Position numbers and translations under genes: made by a program. A stretch of 42,977 bases of DNA. Source: an uncultured Anaerolineae bacterium. GTDB lineage: Bacteria; Chloroflexota; Anaerolineae; Anaerolineales; Villigracilaceae. Of the stretch, positions 7,894 to 15,970 are shown one piece after another. Location: contig CAIMZS010000122.1 of assembly GCA_903846015.1 (NCBI GenBank), forward strand, positions 1 through 42,977, given 5' to 3'. Every line of letters begins with the position of its first letter. The first letter of the stretch is position 1. Under the pieces are notes generated by a model, which ran no database searches, was not told the origin of the DNA, and saw nothing but the letters and a program-made list of their open reading frames with translations.

Positions 7894-8589
7894 TTAACTT
7901 TCCCCAGGTGGCATGAGATAACCCAGACCGGAACGAGTAACAATATGTTTGGGGTTATGAGCATCTTCTTCCAACTTTTGACGCAGTCGGGCGATACTTA
8001 CCCATAGAATTTCCTTGTCATTGCGATATTCCCCCCCCCACACACTCGAAAGTAAATCTTCTGCGCTCATAACGATACCCACATTATGGGAAAATTGGAG
8101 CAGCAGACGATATTCGGTGGCAGACAAGAACACCAGCTGGTTGTTACGCCAAACTTCCGCACGCGCAAAATCAATGCGGAGATTTTCGTGTTCAAAGAAA
8201 CGACTCTGGTGAACATCTTTTGAAACCTGCGAACGGCGCAAAACTGCCCGGACGCGCGCTAGCAACTCAGTGGCTGAAAACGGCTTGACAAGATAATCGT
8301 CCGCGCCCATATCCAGACCACGGACACGATCTTGTTCTTCACCTTTGGCGGTAAGAATAATAATGGGTACATTCGAAAACTGGCGGATACGCTGGCAGGC
8401 CGCCAGGCCATCCAGGTTGGGCATCATGACATCCATTAAAATTAAATCAACCGGGTAGGCCGAGAACGCTTCCACAGCCTGAAGTCCATCTGCTGCTGTC
8501 ATAATTTCATAACCATCTGGCAATAGGTTTGCTTCCAGTAAACGCAGATATCGAGGCTCATCATCGACAATTAATATTTTTGTAGGCAT
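7894..8589 (-). CDS. OmpR/PhoB-type response regulator
   Basis: A DNA-binding response regulator of 231 residues. It has an N-terminal receiver (phospho-acceptor Asp in LILMDVMMP, residue 53; conserved Lys in YLVKPF, residue 102) and a C-terminal winged helix ending RLRQKLEEDAHNPKHIVTRSGLGYLM, typical of Trans_reg_C domains. A longer reading would need a TTG at 8604. I chose the ATG at 8589 because AGGAG lies 6 bases before it, and this removes the overlap with the upstream kinase gene (1-base gap). It is the only classical DNA-binding regulator beside the two kinases, so it is the likely phosphate acceptor. Confidence 0.92.
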   Translation of the reverse strand: MPTKILIVDDEPRYLRLLEANLLPDGYEIMTAADGLQAVEAFSAYPVDLILMDVMMPNLDGLAACQRIRQFSNVPIIILTAKGEEQDRVRGLDMGADDYLVKPFSATELLARVRAVLRRSQVSKDVHQSRFFEHENLRIDFARAEVWRNNQLVFLSATEYRLLLQFSHNVGIVMSAEDLLSSVWGGEYRNDKEILWVSIARLRQKLEEDAHNPKHIVTRSGLGYLMPPGES

Positions 8590-8590
8590 T

Positions 8591-9796
8591 TTAGTCTCCT
8601 GCAAAGTGCGTGCTTTGAGAAAATGGAAGATCTATAAGAAATACCGTACCCATGCCAGCTTCTGATTCAACGGAAATCTTGCCACCGTGAGCCTCAATAA
8701 TTTTCTCGCAAATAAAAAGGCCCAAACCAGAACCTGCACCACCCTGCCCAGGAACGCGATAAAAACGTTTGAACAAATTGGGCAGATGTTCAGGCTGAAT
8801 ACCAGGCCCAGAATCGGCAAAACAGATACGATATATACCAGATTTTTCAGTGACGGTGATCGAAATCGGAGTCCCAGGAGCATATTTGGCAGCATTGCTG
8901 AATAAGTTTCCCAGAACTTGGGAAATTCGAACAGTGTCGATTTGCACCACGGGCCGGACAGCAAATTCGAGATCCACATGCATATCTTTAAACCTCGCCT
9001 GGGCACGCGTGGCGGAATCGAATATAAGCGTATCGAGACGAGCAGCCTGGAATTTCATTGGCAGTGTGTTACTTTGCAGGCGAGCAGATTCAAGGACGTT
9101 CTCTATCAAAGTTGTTAAATGATCCGCTTCTTCTTCAATAATTGTCAAAAATTCACGCCGGGTGGCTTCATCCCATTCAGTATCCTGGCGCAAAAGCGTG
9201 GTGGAATATCCTTTAATAAAACCAAGTGGAGTGCGCAATTCATGTGAAATTGTGGCAATAAAATCGTCCTGTAGCGCCAATAGGCGGCGGGCCTCTTCCA
9301 ATGCGCGGATATCTTCGATTAACTTTTTACGCTCGAACACTCCGGCAAACTGCGCGGCGATGAAACGGGCGTGCAGAATATGCTCCGCCGTGTAAGCAGG
9401 TCCGCCAAAACGGACAAACACAGCCGCGCCTTGCACACCACTCGAAGTACCCAACGGAAGACCAAGCAAGTAGGCATTTATGAGACGATCGTCATCTGTC
9501 TGCTTTGAAGTTGGTTCTTGGACAATGATTTCATTCCGTTTCATTACCTGGGTGGCAATTTCTGTTCCCCAAGCAGTATCTGCACCAGCAGTCTGACCAC
9601 GTCCAACTGCGCGGGCGTAAACAATTTCATTTTCCCCGCTGGCCACTTTTTCGGTTATGAATAACGCCAGATTATCAAAAATAAAAACCGAGCGTACAAC
9701 GTCCAGGACCGAATCGAGCGCCTGTTTCCAGTCGCTGGACTGGATAACTTTCTCAGCGATAATCAGATAATCAGGAATGTTCTCTTGAATAATCAA
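8591..9796 (-). CDS. GAF-like sensor histidine kinase
   Basis: A 401-residue soluble kinase. The N-terminal ~155 residues resemble a GAF sensor domain, followed by a short coiled coil. HisKA comes next, with the phospho-acceptor His185 in ISHELRTPLGFIKGY, then HATPase_c with N box (LGNLFSNAAKYAPG), G1 (DSGPGI) and G2 (GSGLGLFI). No membrane segment is seen, so it senses an internal signal. It starts with TTG at 9796, one base after the stop of the upstream kinase, with a poor ribosome site, so translation probably depends on coupling. It is likely the kinase for the adjacent regulator. Confidence 0.9.
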   Translation of the reverse strand: MIIQENIPDYLIIAEKVIQSSDWKQALDSVLDVVRSVFIFDNLALFITEKVASGENEIVYARAVGRGQTAGADTAWGTEIATQVMKRNEIIVQEPTSKQTDDDRLINAYLLGLPLGTSSGVQGAAVFVRFGGPAYTAEHILHARFIAAQFAGVFERKKLIEDIRALEEARRLLALQDDFIATISHELRTPLGFIKGYSTTLLRQDTEWDEATRREFLTIIEEEADHLTTLIENVLESARLQSNTLPMKFQAARLDTLIFDSATRAQARFKDMHVDLEFAVRPVVQIDTVRISQVLGNLFSNAAKYAPGTPISITVTEKSGIYRICFADSGPGIQPEHLPNLFKRFYRVPGQGGAGSGLGLFICEKIIEAHGGKISVESEAGMGTVFLIDLPFSQSTHFAGD

Positions 9797-9797
9797 A

Positions 9798-10826
9798 TTA
9801 ATCTGCCTTTGATATCACTAAGGGAAATGAAATTGTCGTTCCTTTGTTGCTTTCTGATTTTACATTGACAAAAGAGCCATGGGCTTCAATGATTTGTAAG
9901 GCTAATGACAGGCCCAGACCAGTGCCTCCATGTCGCCGCGTGGATGATCCATCCAGCTGGTGAAATGGCTCGAATATCTCTTTGATGTGTTCTTTGCCAA
10001 TGCCAATGCCCGTATCAACCACTGTGATAACCACCAGGTTTTTATTGTCAATATCTCTTGCCGCAATCAGGTTCACTTTGCCACCCGGCAGAGTAAATTT
10101 GGCTGAATTATCCAATAATTGAGCAATTACCCACTGAAGCTTCTCTTCATCGGCCTGTACAGGCGGTAAAGACGGCTCAATGTTTGCTTCGAATGTTAAC
10201 TGATTTTCTTTCGCTCGAGATCTGAAATTGACAGCTAATTTGGTCATTACTCGCTCCAGATTGAGCGGGATAAGTGTCAGGGTCATCTCACCGCGTGATG
10301 CCTGCGAGAAAAGCAGTAGATCATCGATTAATTCCTGCAGTCGCAGCGATGATCGTAAAGACACGTCAAGTGCCTTTTTTTGTTCAGTATTCAGGTCACC
10401 CAGCGATTCAGTATATAAAAGCTCGAGATATCCACGAATATGGGTCAACGGCGTACGTAGCTCGTGTGATACATTTGCAACGATATTGGCTTTTAATTGG
10501 TTCATTTCGGAAAGTCGGCGTAATGCCTCTTCCAATTCAAGCGTTCGTTGCTCAACTCGCTGTTCAAGATTGTGGTTTGCATCTTCCAGCGCGGCGCGTA
10601 GTTGAATAATCTGCTCGGTTACAGCGCTATCCAGTGTGGCTCGATCCAGAAAGCCAAGATCCATGATTGCTTGACCTAGCAAGCTGTGCTGACCTGCTGC
10701 GTTACATTCACGTTGATATTTAAGTGCTTGATGCAGTTGCTCAGGTGTGATCAGTCTCATCATGACAAGCTGTTCACCGAGGCGTGGCACCAATACTTCA
10801 GGACTGATCATGGTATTTGGGCTCAT
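9798..10826 (-). CDS. Histidine kinase with N-terminal MshEN/T2SSE-N-like domain
   Basis: A 342-residue kinase. HisKA has His121 in NVSHELRTPLTHIRGYLELL. HATPase_c contains LLDNSAKFT, DTGIGIG and GTGLGLSLAL. A coiled coil (about 75-110) precedes HisKA. The first ~75 residues (LGEQLVMMRLITPEQLHQAL, then LGQAIMDLGFLDRATLDSAV) follow the two-repeat pattern of the MshEN domain found at the N-terminus of type II secretion/type IV pilus ATPases, some of which bind c-di-GMP. This is an unusual sensor for a kinase and is suggestive beside cpaE/cpaF. The domain identification is by eye and moderate; the kinase call is firm. Confidence 0.88.
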   Translation of the reverse strand: MSPNTMISPEVLVPRLGEQLVMMRLITPEQLHQALKYQRECNAAGQHSLLGQAIMDLGFLDRATLDSAVTEQIIQLRAALEDANHNLEQRVEQRTLELEEALRRLSEMNQLKANIVANVSHELRTPLTHIRGYLELLYTESLGDLNTEQKKALDVSLRSSLRLQELIDDLLLFSQASRGEMTLTLIPLNLERVMTKLAVNFRSRAKENQLTFEANIEPSLPPVQADEEKLQWVIAQLLDNSAKFTLPGGKVNLIAARDIDNKNLVVITVVDTGIGIGKEHIKEIFEPFHQLDGSSTRRHGGTGLGLSLALQIIEAHGSFVNVKSESNKGTTISFPLVISKAD

Positions 10827-10836
10827 CCCTTTATTC

Positions 10837-12417
10837 TCACTCTTGCCAAAGCCATTCCCCGCCTAGCATCGTTGCCGAGGAATGTATTTGCAATAAATCA
10901 TCAGGTGGACAGGTAAATGGATCTTTCTCAAGTACGATCAAATCGGCGTAATGTCCTGGCGACAGCCTGCCAAGACTGTCTTCAAGCCCGGCAGCATAGG
11001 CTGCGCCAATAGTATAACCCTCGAGTGCTTCACGCATGCTCAGTCGCTGTTCTGGATGCCAGCCTTGTGGCCCTGGGTATCCATCTGCCCGGCGGCGGGT
11101 GACAGCAGCATGTAACCCCCAGAACGGATTTGGAGTTTCCACCGGGGCGTCTGATCCAAAAGCCAGACTGGCGCCTGCATCCAACTGCGTCCGCCAGGAG
11201 TATGCCAGATCAACACGCTCTCCCCAATACTTGTCAGCTGTGAGCATATCAGATATGGCATGGATGGGTTGCATCGATGCTACTATTCCAAGCTTGCCCA
11301 AGCGCAAAGCATCATCCGGATGGATGATCTGAACATGTTCAATACGATGGCGCAAGCGTGGCAATCCTTGCTCACGTTCGTAGTTGCGTAATTGTTCCAA
11401 CCCATTTAGAACCTCATGCAAGGCACGATCTCCAATGGCATGTGCGGTCATGCTCAGTCCTGATTCGGCCGCCAGGCGGCCGTATTCAAAAAACTGCTCG
11501 CCGTCTATATTGAGAATCCCCTTATTTTCAGGTTCATTCAAATAGGGTTGCAGCATGGCGGCAGTGTGAGGGCCAAGAGCGCCATCCATAAACACCTTTA
11601 CTGAACCAATTTTCAGATGCGCGCTGCCAAAACCGGTACGTAAACCGAGCGCCTGGGCATGCGGCAGCAGTTCCAAAGGAATGCTTTTAGTGACCCGAAA
11701 ATTGAGCTGTCCACTAATATCCAGAAGTTGTAATGCCATGAACGCTGTACGATAATCAAAATCATGCACGCCGGTAAGACCAAATTTCCACAGATTTGGC
11801 AGAGCATCCCGAATGGCATTAGCAACCTCGGCTGCGCTGGGTTTAGGCAAAATCTTTTCGATAAGTTCCATGGCCGCTTCAAGCAGAATTCCATCTGGCA
11901 GGCCACCCTCATCTCTGCTGATTCGGCCATTTATAGGATCTTGTGAGTCCTGGCCAATACCTGCCAGCTTAAGTGCCATGGTATTAGCCCAGGATGCATG
12001 CAGTGACTTGGCAGTAAGGTAAACGGGGTGAGCGGGAGCAACAGCATCCAAATCTGACGCAAACGGGAATTCACCACCCCAATCGTTGTGCTGCCAACCA
12101 TGGCCGAAAATCCACTGACCTGGGGGAGTTTCGGCTGCTTTTTTGGCAACTCGTTCGAGGGCTTCAGCCCTGGTAGGGGTCTCCACATCCACTTTTTGCA
12201 GGCTAAGCGCATATTGCATCAAATGCATGTGAGCATCTGTCAAACCAGGCAAGATAACTCGTCCACCGATGTCTTCACGGCTTGTGCGTTCACCAAAAGC
12301 ATCCAGAAGTTCTGCCCCACCCACTGCCGCGACTCTATCACGATCAATTACCAGCACGGATGACTGTGGACGGGAGCGGTCAAAACTATAAATCTGGGCA
12401 TTATAGAGAATTTTCAT
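10837..12417 (-). CDS. Amidohydrolase-family metal-dependent hydrolase (YtcJ-like)
   Basis: A 526-residue amidohydrolase of the Amidohydro_3/YtcJ type. The metal-binding HxH appears in LTDAHMHLMQ (about residues 60-69). Later metal or active-site motifs are TAHAIGDRALHEVL, RHRIEHVQIIHPDD and FGSDAPVETPNPFWGL. The C-terminus carries the usual LSPGHYADLIVLEKDPF. Family members hydrolyse C-N bonds in a range of amides or cyclic compounds; the substrate cannot be predicted. The ATG at 12417 is preferred to an in-frame GTG at 12423; both have weak ribosome sites. It sits between parB and the kinase module with no obvious functional tie to either. Confidence 0.87.
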   Translation of the reverse strand: MKILYNAQIYSFDRSRPQSSVLVIDRDRVAAVGGAELLDAFGERTSREDIGGRVILPGLTDAHMHLMQYALSLQKVDVETPTRAEALERVAKKAAETPPGQWIFGHGWQHNDWGGEFPFASDLDAVAPAHPVYLTAKSLHASWANTMALKLAGIGQDSQDPINGRISRDEGGLPDGILLEAAMELIEKILPKPSAAEVANAIRDALPNLWKFGLTGVHDFDYRTAFMALQLLDISGQLNFRVTKSIPLELLPHAQALGLRTGFGSAHLKIGSVKVFMDGALGPHTAAMLQPYLNEPENKGILNIDGEQFFEYGRLAAESGLSMTAHAIGDRALHEVLNGLEQLRNYEREQGLPRLRHRIEHVQIIHPDDALRLGKLGIVASMQPIHAISDMLTADKYWGERVDLAYSWRTQLDAGASLAFGSDAPVETPNPFWGLHAAVTRRRADGYPGPQGWHPEQRLSMREALEGYTIGAAYAAGLEDSLGRLSPGHYADLIVLEKDPFTCPPDDLLQIHSSATMLGGEWLWQE

Positions 12418-12502
12418 GTTCACCGGTTGTGTTAATCAAAGCCGATATCCTATTCTTAGAAGGCATACGCTCTGTCTGCAATTTTGTATGCATACAGGAA
12501 AA

Positions 12503-13402
12503 TTATGGCAAATATCTTTGTCCGGTCAAGCGAATCATCAAATCTTGAAATTCTTCTTCAGAACCGTAATGCAAAGTCAAGGAACCGCTGGCCTTGTCCT
12601 TGCCAATCTTAACACTGATCTTTTGGCTTAAACTGGCTTGGATAAAATTAGACAGCGATTTCTCATCTGGCGATAGGCCTTCCTTGATGACCGAGGGCGG
12701 TTTTTCACCTTTAAGTTTATTAACAAGGTCCTCCGTCTGTCGAACGGTTAACTTGTTTAATAGGATAGTGTGTAGGGCAGATTCCATGGCTCGAGGATTG
12801 GTAAGACCAAGCAGTGCCCGGGCATGGCCCTCTGAGATATCGCCTTCTGCCAGTGACTTTTGAATTGAATTTGGCAGGTTTAGCAAACGCAGGGTGTTTG
12901 TAACTGCCACGCGGCTTTTCCCAACCCGCCCAGCGATTTCCTCATGGGATAAGTGAAATTCTTCGGCCAACTGGCGGTAGGCGTTAGCTTCTTCCAACGG
13001 GTTCAGATCTGCCCGTTGGATGTTCTCTATCAAGGCTAATTCAAGCCGTTGTTGATCTGTGGTTTGACGGATGATTACCGGTACCGTTTTCAATCCTGCG
13101 CGCTGCGATGCCTGCCAGCGTCGTTCCCCGGCAACCAGGGTGTACCCAGAGCCATTTTCATTTCGACTTACTAATAACGGCTGGATGATCCCATGTTCTT
13201 TAATCGATATTGCCAGTTCATTCAAGGCAGATTCTTTGAAGCTGGAACGCGGTTGGCGTGGATTCGGCACAATTTGCTCAACCGGGATCGTTAATACACC
13301 GCCAGAACCTGCCAGTGAATTTTCATCTTGCAGTCCTTCAGGTTGAAACCCGGTTGGGATGAGTGCTTCTAATCCTTTGCCAAGGCCGGAATGTTTGGGC
13401 AT
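12503..13402 (-). CDS. parB: Chromosome-partitioning protein ParB
   Basis: A 299-residue ParB/Spo0J protein. It begins with the typical GLGKGLEALIP, has the CTP-binding ParB/Srx core (VPNPRQPR, then LVAGERRW at about 89-96), then a helix-turn-helix (LSHEEIAGRVGKSRVAVTNTLRLL) that binds parS, and a C-terminal dimerisation region. It loads at parS near the origin and works with ParA in chromosome segregation. AAGGAG lies 5 bases before the ATG. It follows parA after a 76-base gap. No complete parS site was found in the window. Confidence 0.96.
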   Translation of the reverse strand: MPKHSGLGKGLEALIPTGFQPEGLQDENSLAGSGGVLTIPVEQIVPNPRQPRSSFKESALNELAISIKEHGIIQPLLVSRNENGSGYTLVAGERRWQASQRAGLKTVPVIIRQTTDQQRLELALIENIQRADLNPLEEANAYRQLAEEFHLSHEEIAGRVGKSRVAVTNTLRLLNLPNSIQKSLAEGDISEGHARALLGLTNPRAMESALHTILLNKLTVRQTEDLVNKLKGEKPPSVIKEGLSPDEKSLSNFIQASLSQKISVKIGKDKASGSLTLHYGSEEEFQDLMIRLTGQRYLP

Positions 13403-13478
13403 GAGAACTCCTTCGGTCCATTATTATTGCTTCGATACCACTGTCCTAATGGAAGTACCCATCATGAATGTTACTTTG

Positions 13479-14264
13479 TCATTCGGGAAGGGCAACGCCA
13501 TCCCCCGTCATTAATTCCTTTGCTAGAGCCATATAAGCCTGGGCGCCAGTGGAATTTGGAGCATAGGCCGAGATCGGCACACCATAAGAGGGTGCCTCGG
13601 CCAGACGAATGCTGCGTGGTACGATTGCATTGAACACTTGGTTGGGAAAGTGTTTTCGGATTTCGCCCACCACATCAGTTGAAAGGTGGGCGCGGCTTTC
13701 AAACATTGTCATTACAACTCCGCGTACTTTTAGTGCTGGAAAAAGCGATTGACGGATGCGCTGCAGAGTCTGCATCAATTGCCCCACACCCTCCAACGCC
13801 AGGTATTCACATTGTACGGGGATGATGACACCATCTTTGGCAGCAACAAGCCCATTAACTGTCAGTAAGCTGAGCGATGGTGGGCAGTCAATCAGAATGT
13901 AATCAAAGCGTTCGGCCAGGGGCTGGAGCGCCTGTTTGAGGCGAGTATCCCGGCTCTGTTCCTGTACCAGTTCAATTTCTGCCCCAGCCAGCGCCGGGGA
14001 TGATGGTAGTAGTGTCAATCCCAGGGTAGGGTTGGAAAGCAAACTCTTCAATGCTGGTGTGATATTCAGCATTGCTTCATAAGTGCCATGTTTAACCGAG
14101 TGTTTATCAACGCCCAAACAGGATGTGGCATTGGCTTGCGGGTCAAGATCCACAATCAGAACCTTCCGACCCAGCTTTGCCAGGTAAGCGCCAAGGTTAA
14201 TCGCCGTGGTTGTTTTACCCACACCCCCTTTTTGGTTGACCATTGTGTAAATGCGAGCGGTCAA
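13479..14264 (-). CDS. parA: Chromosome-partitioning ATPase ParA (Soj)
   Basis: A 261-residue ParA/Soj ATPase. It has the deviant Walker A KGGVGKTT at residues 12-19, VLIVDLDPQANAT for switch I, and FDYILIDCPPSLS for Walker B. It binds the nucleoid and is activated by ParB. The start codon is TTG at 14264: GGGAGG lies 7 bases upstream, and the family's N-terminus begins just before the IYTMVNQKGG strand, so an internal ATG would truncate the fold. Confidence 0.96.
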   Translation of the reverse strand: MTARIYTMVNQKGGVGKTTTAINLGAYLAKLGRKVLIVDLDPQANATSCLGVDKHSVKHGTYEAMLNITPALKSLLSNPTLGLTLLPSSPALAGAEIELVQEQSRDTRLKQALQPLAERFDYILIDCPPSLSLLTVNGLVAAKDGVIIPVQCEYLALEGVGQLMQTLQRIRQSLFPALKVRGVVMTMFESRAHLSTDVVGEIRKHFPNQVFNAIVPRSIRLAEAPSYGVPISAYAPNSTGAQAYMALAKELMTGDGVALPE

Positions 14265-14321
14265 ATTGATGCCTCCCAGAAAAAAAACAGATCTCGACTG
14301 TGTCGGACATTACTAATGTGG

Positions 14322-15173
14322 CTAATCCAGTATTTCCATCAAGCATTTCCGAGCATCTTCTTCGGTGGGTACACCGGCCAGACCAAAATTTTTGACAGAG
14401 ATGGCGGCCATACAGTTGGCGAATCTCGTCGCTTCCCACGGATCACGTGTATTGAGTAATCGAACGAAAAATGCTGTTGCAAAGACATCGCCAGCCCCGG
14501 TGGGGTCTACTTCCTTTACAACCGGTGGGCGAAATCGGCGGCTATCGCCATGCCAGAACAAACGCGCGCCCGCCTCGCCCTCGGTGACCACCATCACTTG
14601 GCAAAGATGCGCCATGTGCTCTATCAAATTCTCATCATGCATAACATCTTCGATGCTGAATACCACAGCGCCTGCCTGAGTCAAAGCAGAATCCATGCCA
14701 TCCCATGACGATAAACCGACCCGGCCCTTGTCATCCCATGTGCGGAACCAACCTTGGGGTGTCAGCCCAACCAGTGACGGACGAAAATCTGTTGGCAAAA
14801 CGGCGTCCATCTCCTGGTCCATGGGCGCCAAATGGATGATCTTTGCCCGGCGCCACACATCAGGGACAGTGGCAAAGTCAATCTTTGAGGCTCTTGAACG
14901 AATATACTGGATTCGTCCCGAAGCAGTGTATATGTTTTCGAAGGTGGTGCTGGCTTCAGATTCACCAGCAATCACAGGAATACCATTTAGACCGGTCAAT
15001 GGTATTTCACTACCACGAACGGTGACAATGCCTACCCGTAACCCCATCGCTGTCGCTGTCAATGCAGCATAAGCCGCCGTGCCGCCTATCACAGGCCCAG
15101 CAGAGGTCAAATCAACGGTAATGTGCCCGATGACCAGGTAATCAACAGGTTCCAGTGAAACCATGTGAAACAT
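14322..15173 (-). CDS. PfkB-family carbohydrate/nucleoside kinase
   Basis: A 283-residue ribokinase-like sugar or nucleoside kinase. It shows the early glycine-rich GGTAAYAALTATAMG and the PfkB signature DPTGAGDVFATAFF, with the catalytic Asp at residue 229. The substrate is not clear; the protein is somewhat short, and the lid region is not recognisable. There is no ribosome binding site before either possible ATG (15173 or 15164). Instead TATAAT ends 6 bases before the first ATG, which suggests a leaderless mRNA. It lies upstream of parA and may be cotranscribed with parAB. Confidence 0.87.
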   Translation of the reverse strand: MFHMVSLEPVDYLVIGHITVDLTSAGPVIGGTAAYAALTATAMGLRVGIVTVRGSEIPLTGLNGIPVIAGESEASTTFENIYTASGRIQYIRSRASKIDFATVPDVWRRAKIIHLAPMDQEMDAVLPTDFRPSLVGLTPQGWFRTWDDKGRVGLSSWDGMDSALTQAGAVVFSIEDVMHDENLIEHMAHLCQVMVVTEGEAGARLFWHGDSRRFRPPVVKEVDPTGAGDVFATAFFVRLLNTRDPWEATRFANCMAAISVKNFGLAGVPTEEDARKCLMEILD

Positions 15174-15179
15174 ATCTAA

Positions 15180-15185
15180 ATTATA
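15180..15185 (-). promoter_or_regulatory. Candidate -10 box for a leaderless pfkB-parA-parB transcript
   Basis: A perfect TATAAT on the minus strand is followed by six bases and then the ATG of the PfkB-family kinase, so transcription would start at or next to the A of the ATG. This is the spacing seen in leaderless mRNAs, and no ribosome site is present. The promoter lies directly behind the jag terminator. No consensus -35 is visible. Confidence 0.5.
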
Positions 15186-15192
15186 ACCCTAG

Positions 15193-15238
15193 AAACAAAT
15201 ACAGCCCGGCGTTTTTGAGCGCCGGGCTGTATTTGTTT
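15193..15238 (-). terminator. Strong hairpin terminator after jag
   Basis: Two 19-base arms (15193-15211 and 15220-15238) are perfectly complementary around an 8-base loop. The loop-side half of the stem is G/C-rich and the outer half A/T-rich, with a T-rich 3' arm on the minus strand. It begins 4 bases past the jag stop. It closes the rpmH-to-jag unit and separates it from the PfkB-parAB unit. Confidence 0.85.
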
Positions 15239-15241
15239 AAA

Positions 15242-15958
15242 CTACTTCTTCAGAATGATGCCAACTTTACGGTTGGGTTCATCGCCAGTGCTCTCGGTAG
15301 TGACAGTATCGTGACCTCGCAATTCAAGGTGAACGATGCGCCTTTCTGCAGCGGACATAGGCTCCAACAATTGGCGTTTGCCCGTGCGGATAGCCTGATC
15401 TGCCATTCTGCGGGCCAGTTGGCGTAATTGGCGTTCACGGCGGGAGCGATACCCTTCTACGTCAACGATTACTTGAACCCAATGGGCGGCTTCCTTGCTA
15501 ACGATCAGAGCCAGAATATATTGTAAAGCATTCAATGTCTCAGCACGGCGGCCTATCAAGACGCTCAGGTCATCGCCCTGGATATCAATTAATACCGGCA
15601 TTTCGCCTTCAGAATCCGATTCACCATATTTGGCTGAAACACGAGCCTTAATCTTCATCTTGGCAAGCAGTTCACTGGTGGTTTTAGCGGAAAAATCCAA
15701 TAGCGTCTCGCCTGGGCCCGGGGTGGCAGATTGCATCGGTTGCGCAGCGCTGGTTATCGTTGGGATTGGGCTTTCTTCAACAGCCTTGAGCGTTAGGCGT
15801 ACTCGTACCTGCCGACCGCCAATTCCGAGGAAACCCTTTGAACCTTCATCCAAAATTTCCACGTTAAGCATATCGCGCTTGACGCCGAGTTGTTCAACTC
15901 CGCGTGAAACGGCTTCATCTACAGACGGTGCGATTACTTCCAAAGTTGTCCGTTCCAT
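15242..15958 (-). CDS. jag: Jag/SpoIIIJ-associated RNA-binding protein (KhpB)
   Basis: A 238-residue protein. It has an N-terminal Jag_N domain (VIAPSVDEAVSRGVEQLG, then GSKGFLGIGGRQVRVRL), a linker, a KH-type domain (DLSVLIGRRAETLNALQYIL) and a C-terminal R3H domain (RERQLRQLARRMADQAIRTGK, then ERRIVHLELRG). Jag/KhpB proteins bind RNA and are linked to cell-division and envelope control. The ATG has GGGAG 5 bases upstream and follows yidC by 12 bases, the classical yidC-jag pair. It ends at a strong terminator. Confidence 0.95.
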   Translation of the reverse strand: MERTTLEVIAPSVDEAVSRGVEQLGVKRDMLNVEILDEGSKGFLGIGGRQVRVRLTLKAVEESPIPTITSAAQPMQSATPGPGETLLDFSAKTTSELLAKMKIKARVSAKYGESDSEGEMPVLIDIQGDDLSVLIGRRAETLNALQYILALIVSKEAAHWVQVIVDVEGYRSRRERQLRQLARRMADQAIRTGKRQLLEPMSAAERRIVHLELRGHDTVTTESTGDEPNRKVGIILKK

Positions 15959-15970
15959 TTCAACTCCCTA

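Noticed and set aside
15155-15178. A parS-like half site TGTTTCACATGG at the PfkB start, close to parAB
   Set aside because: It matches one arm of the parS palindrome (TGTTTCAC plus TG) but the second arm is wrong, and the bases code for Met-Phe-His-Met-Val. Treated as chance.
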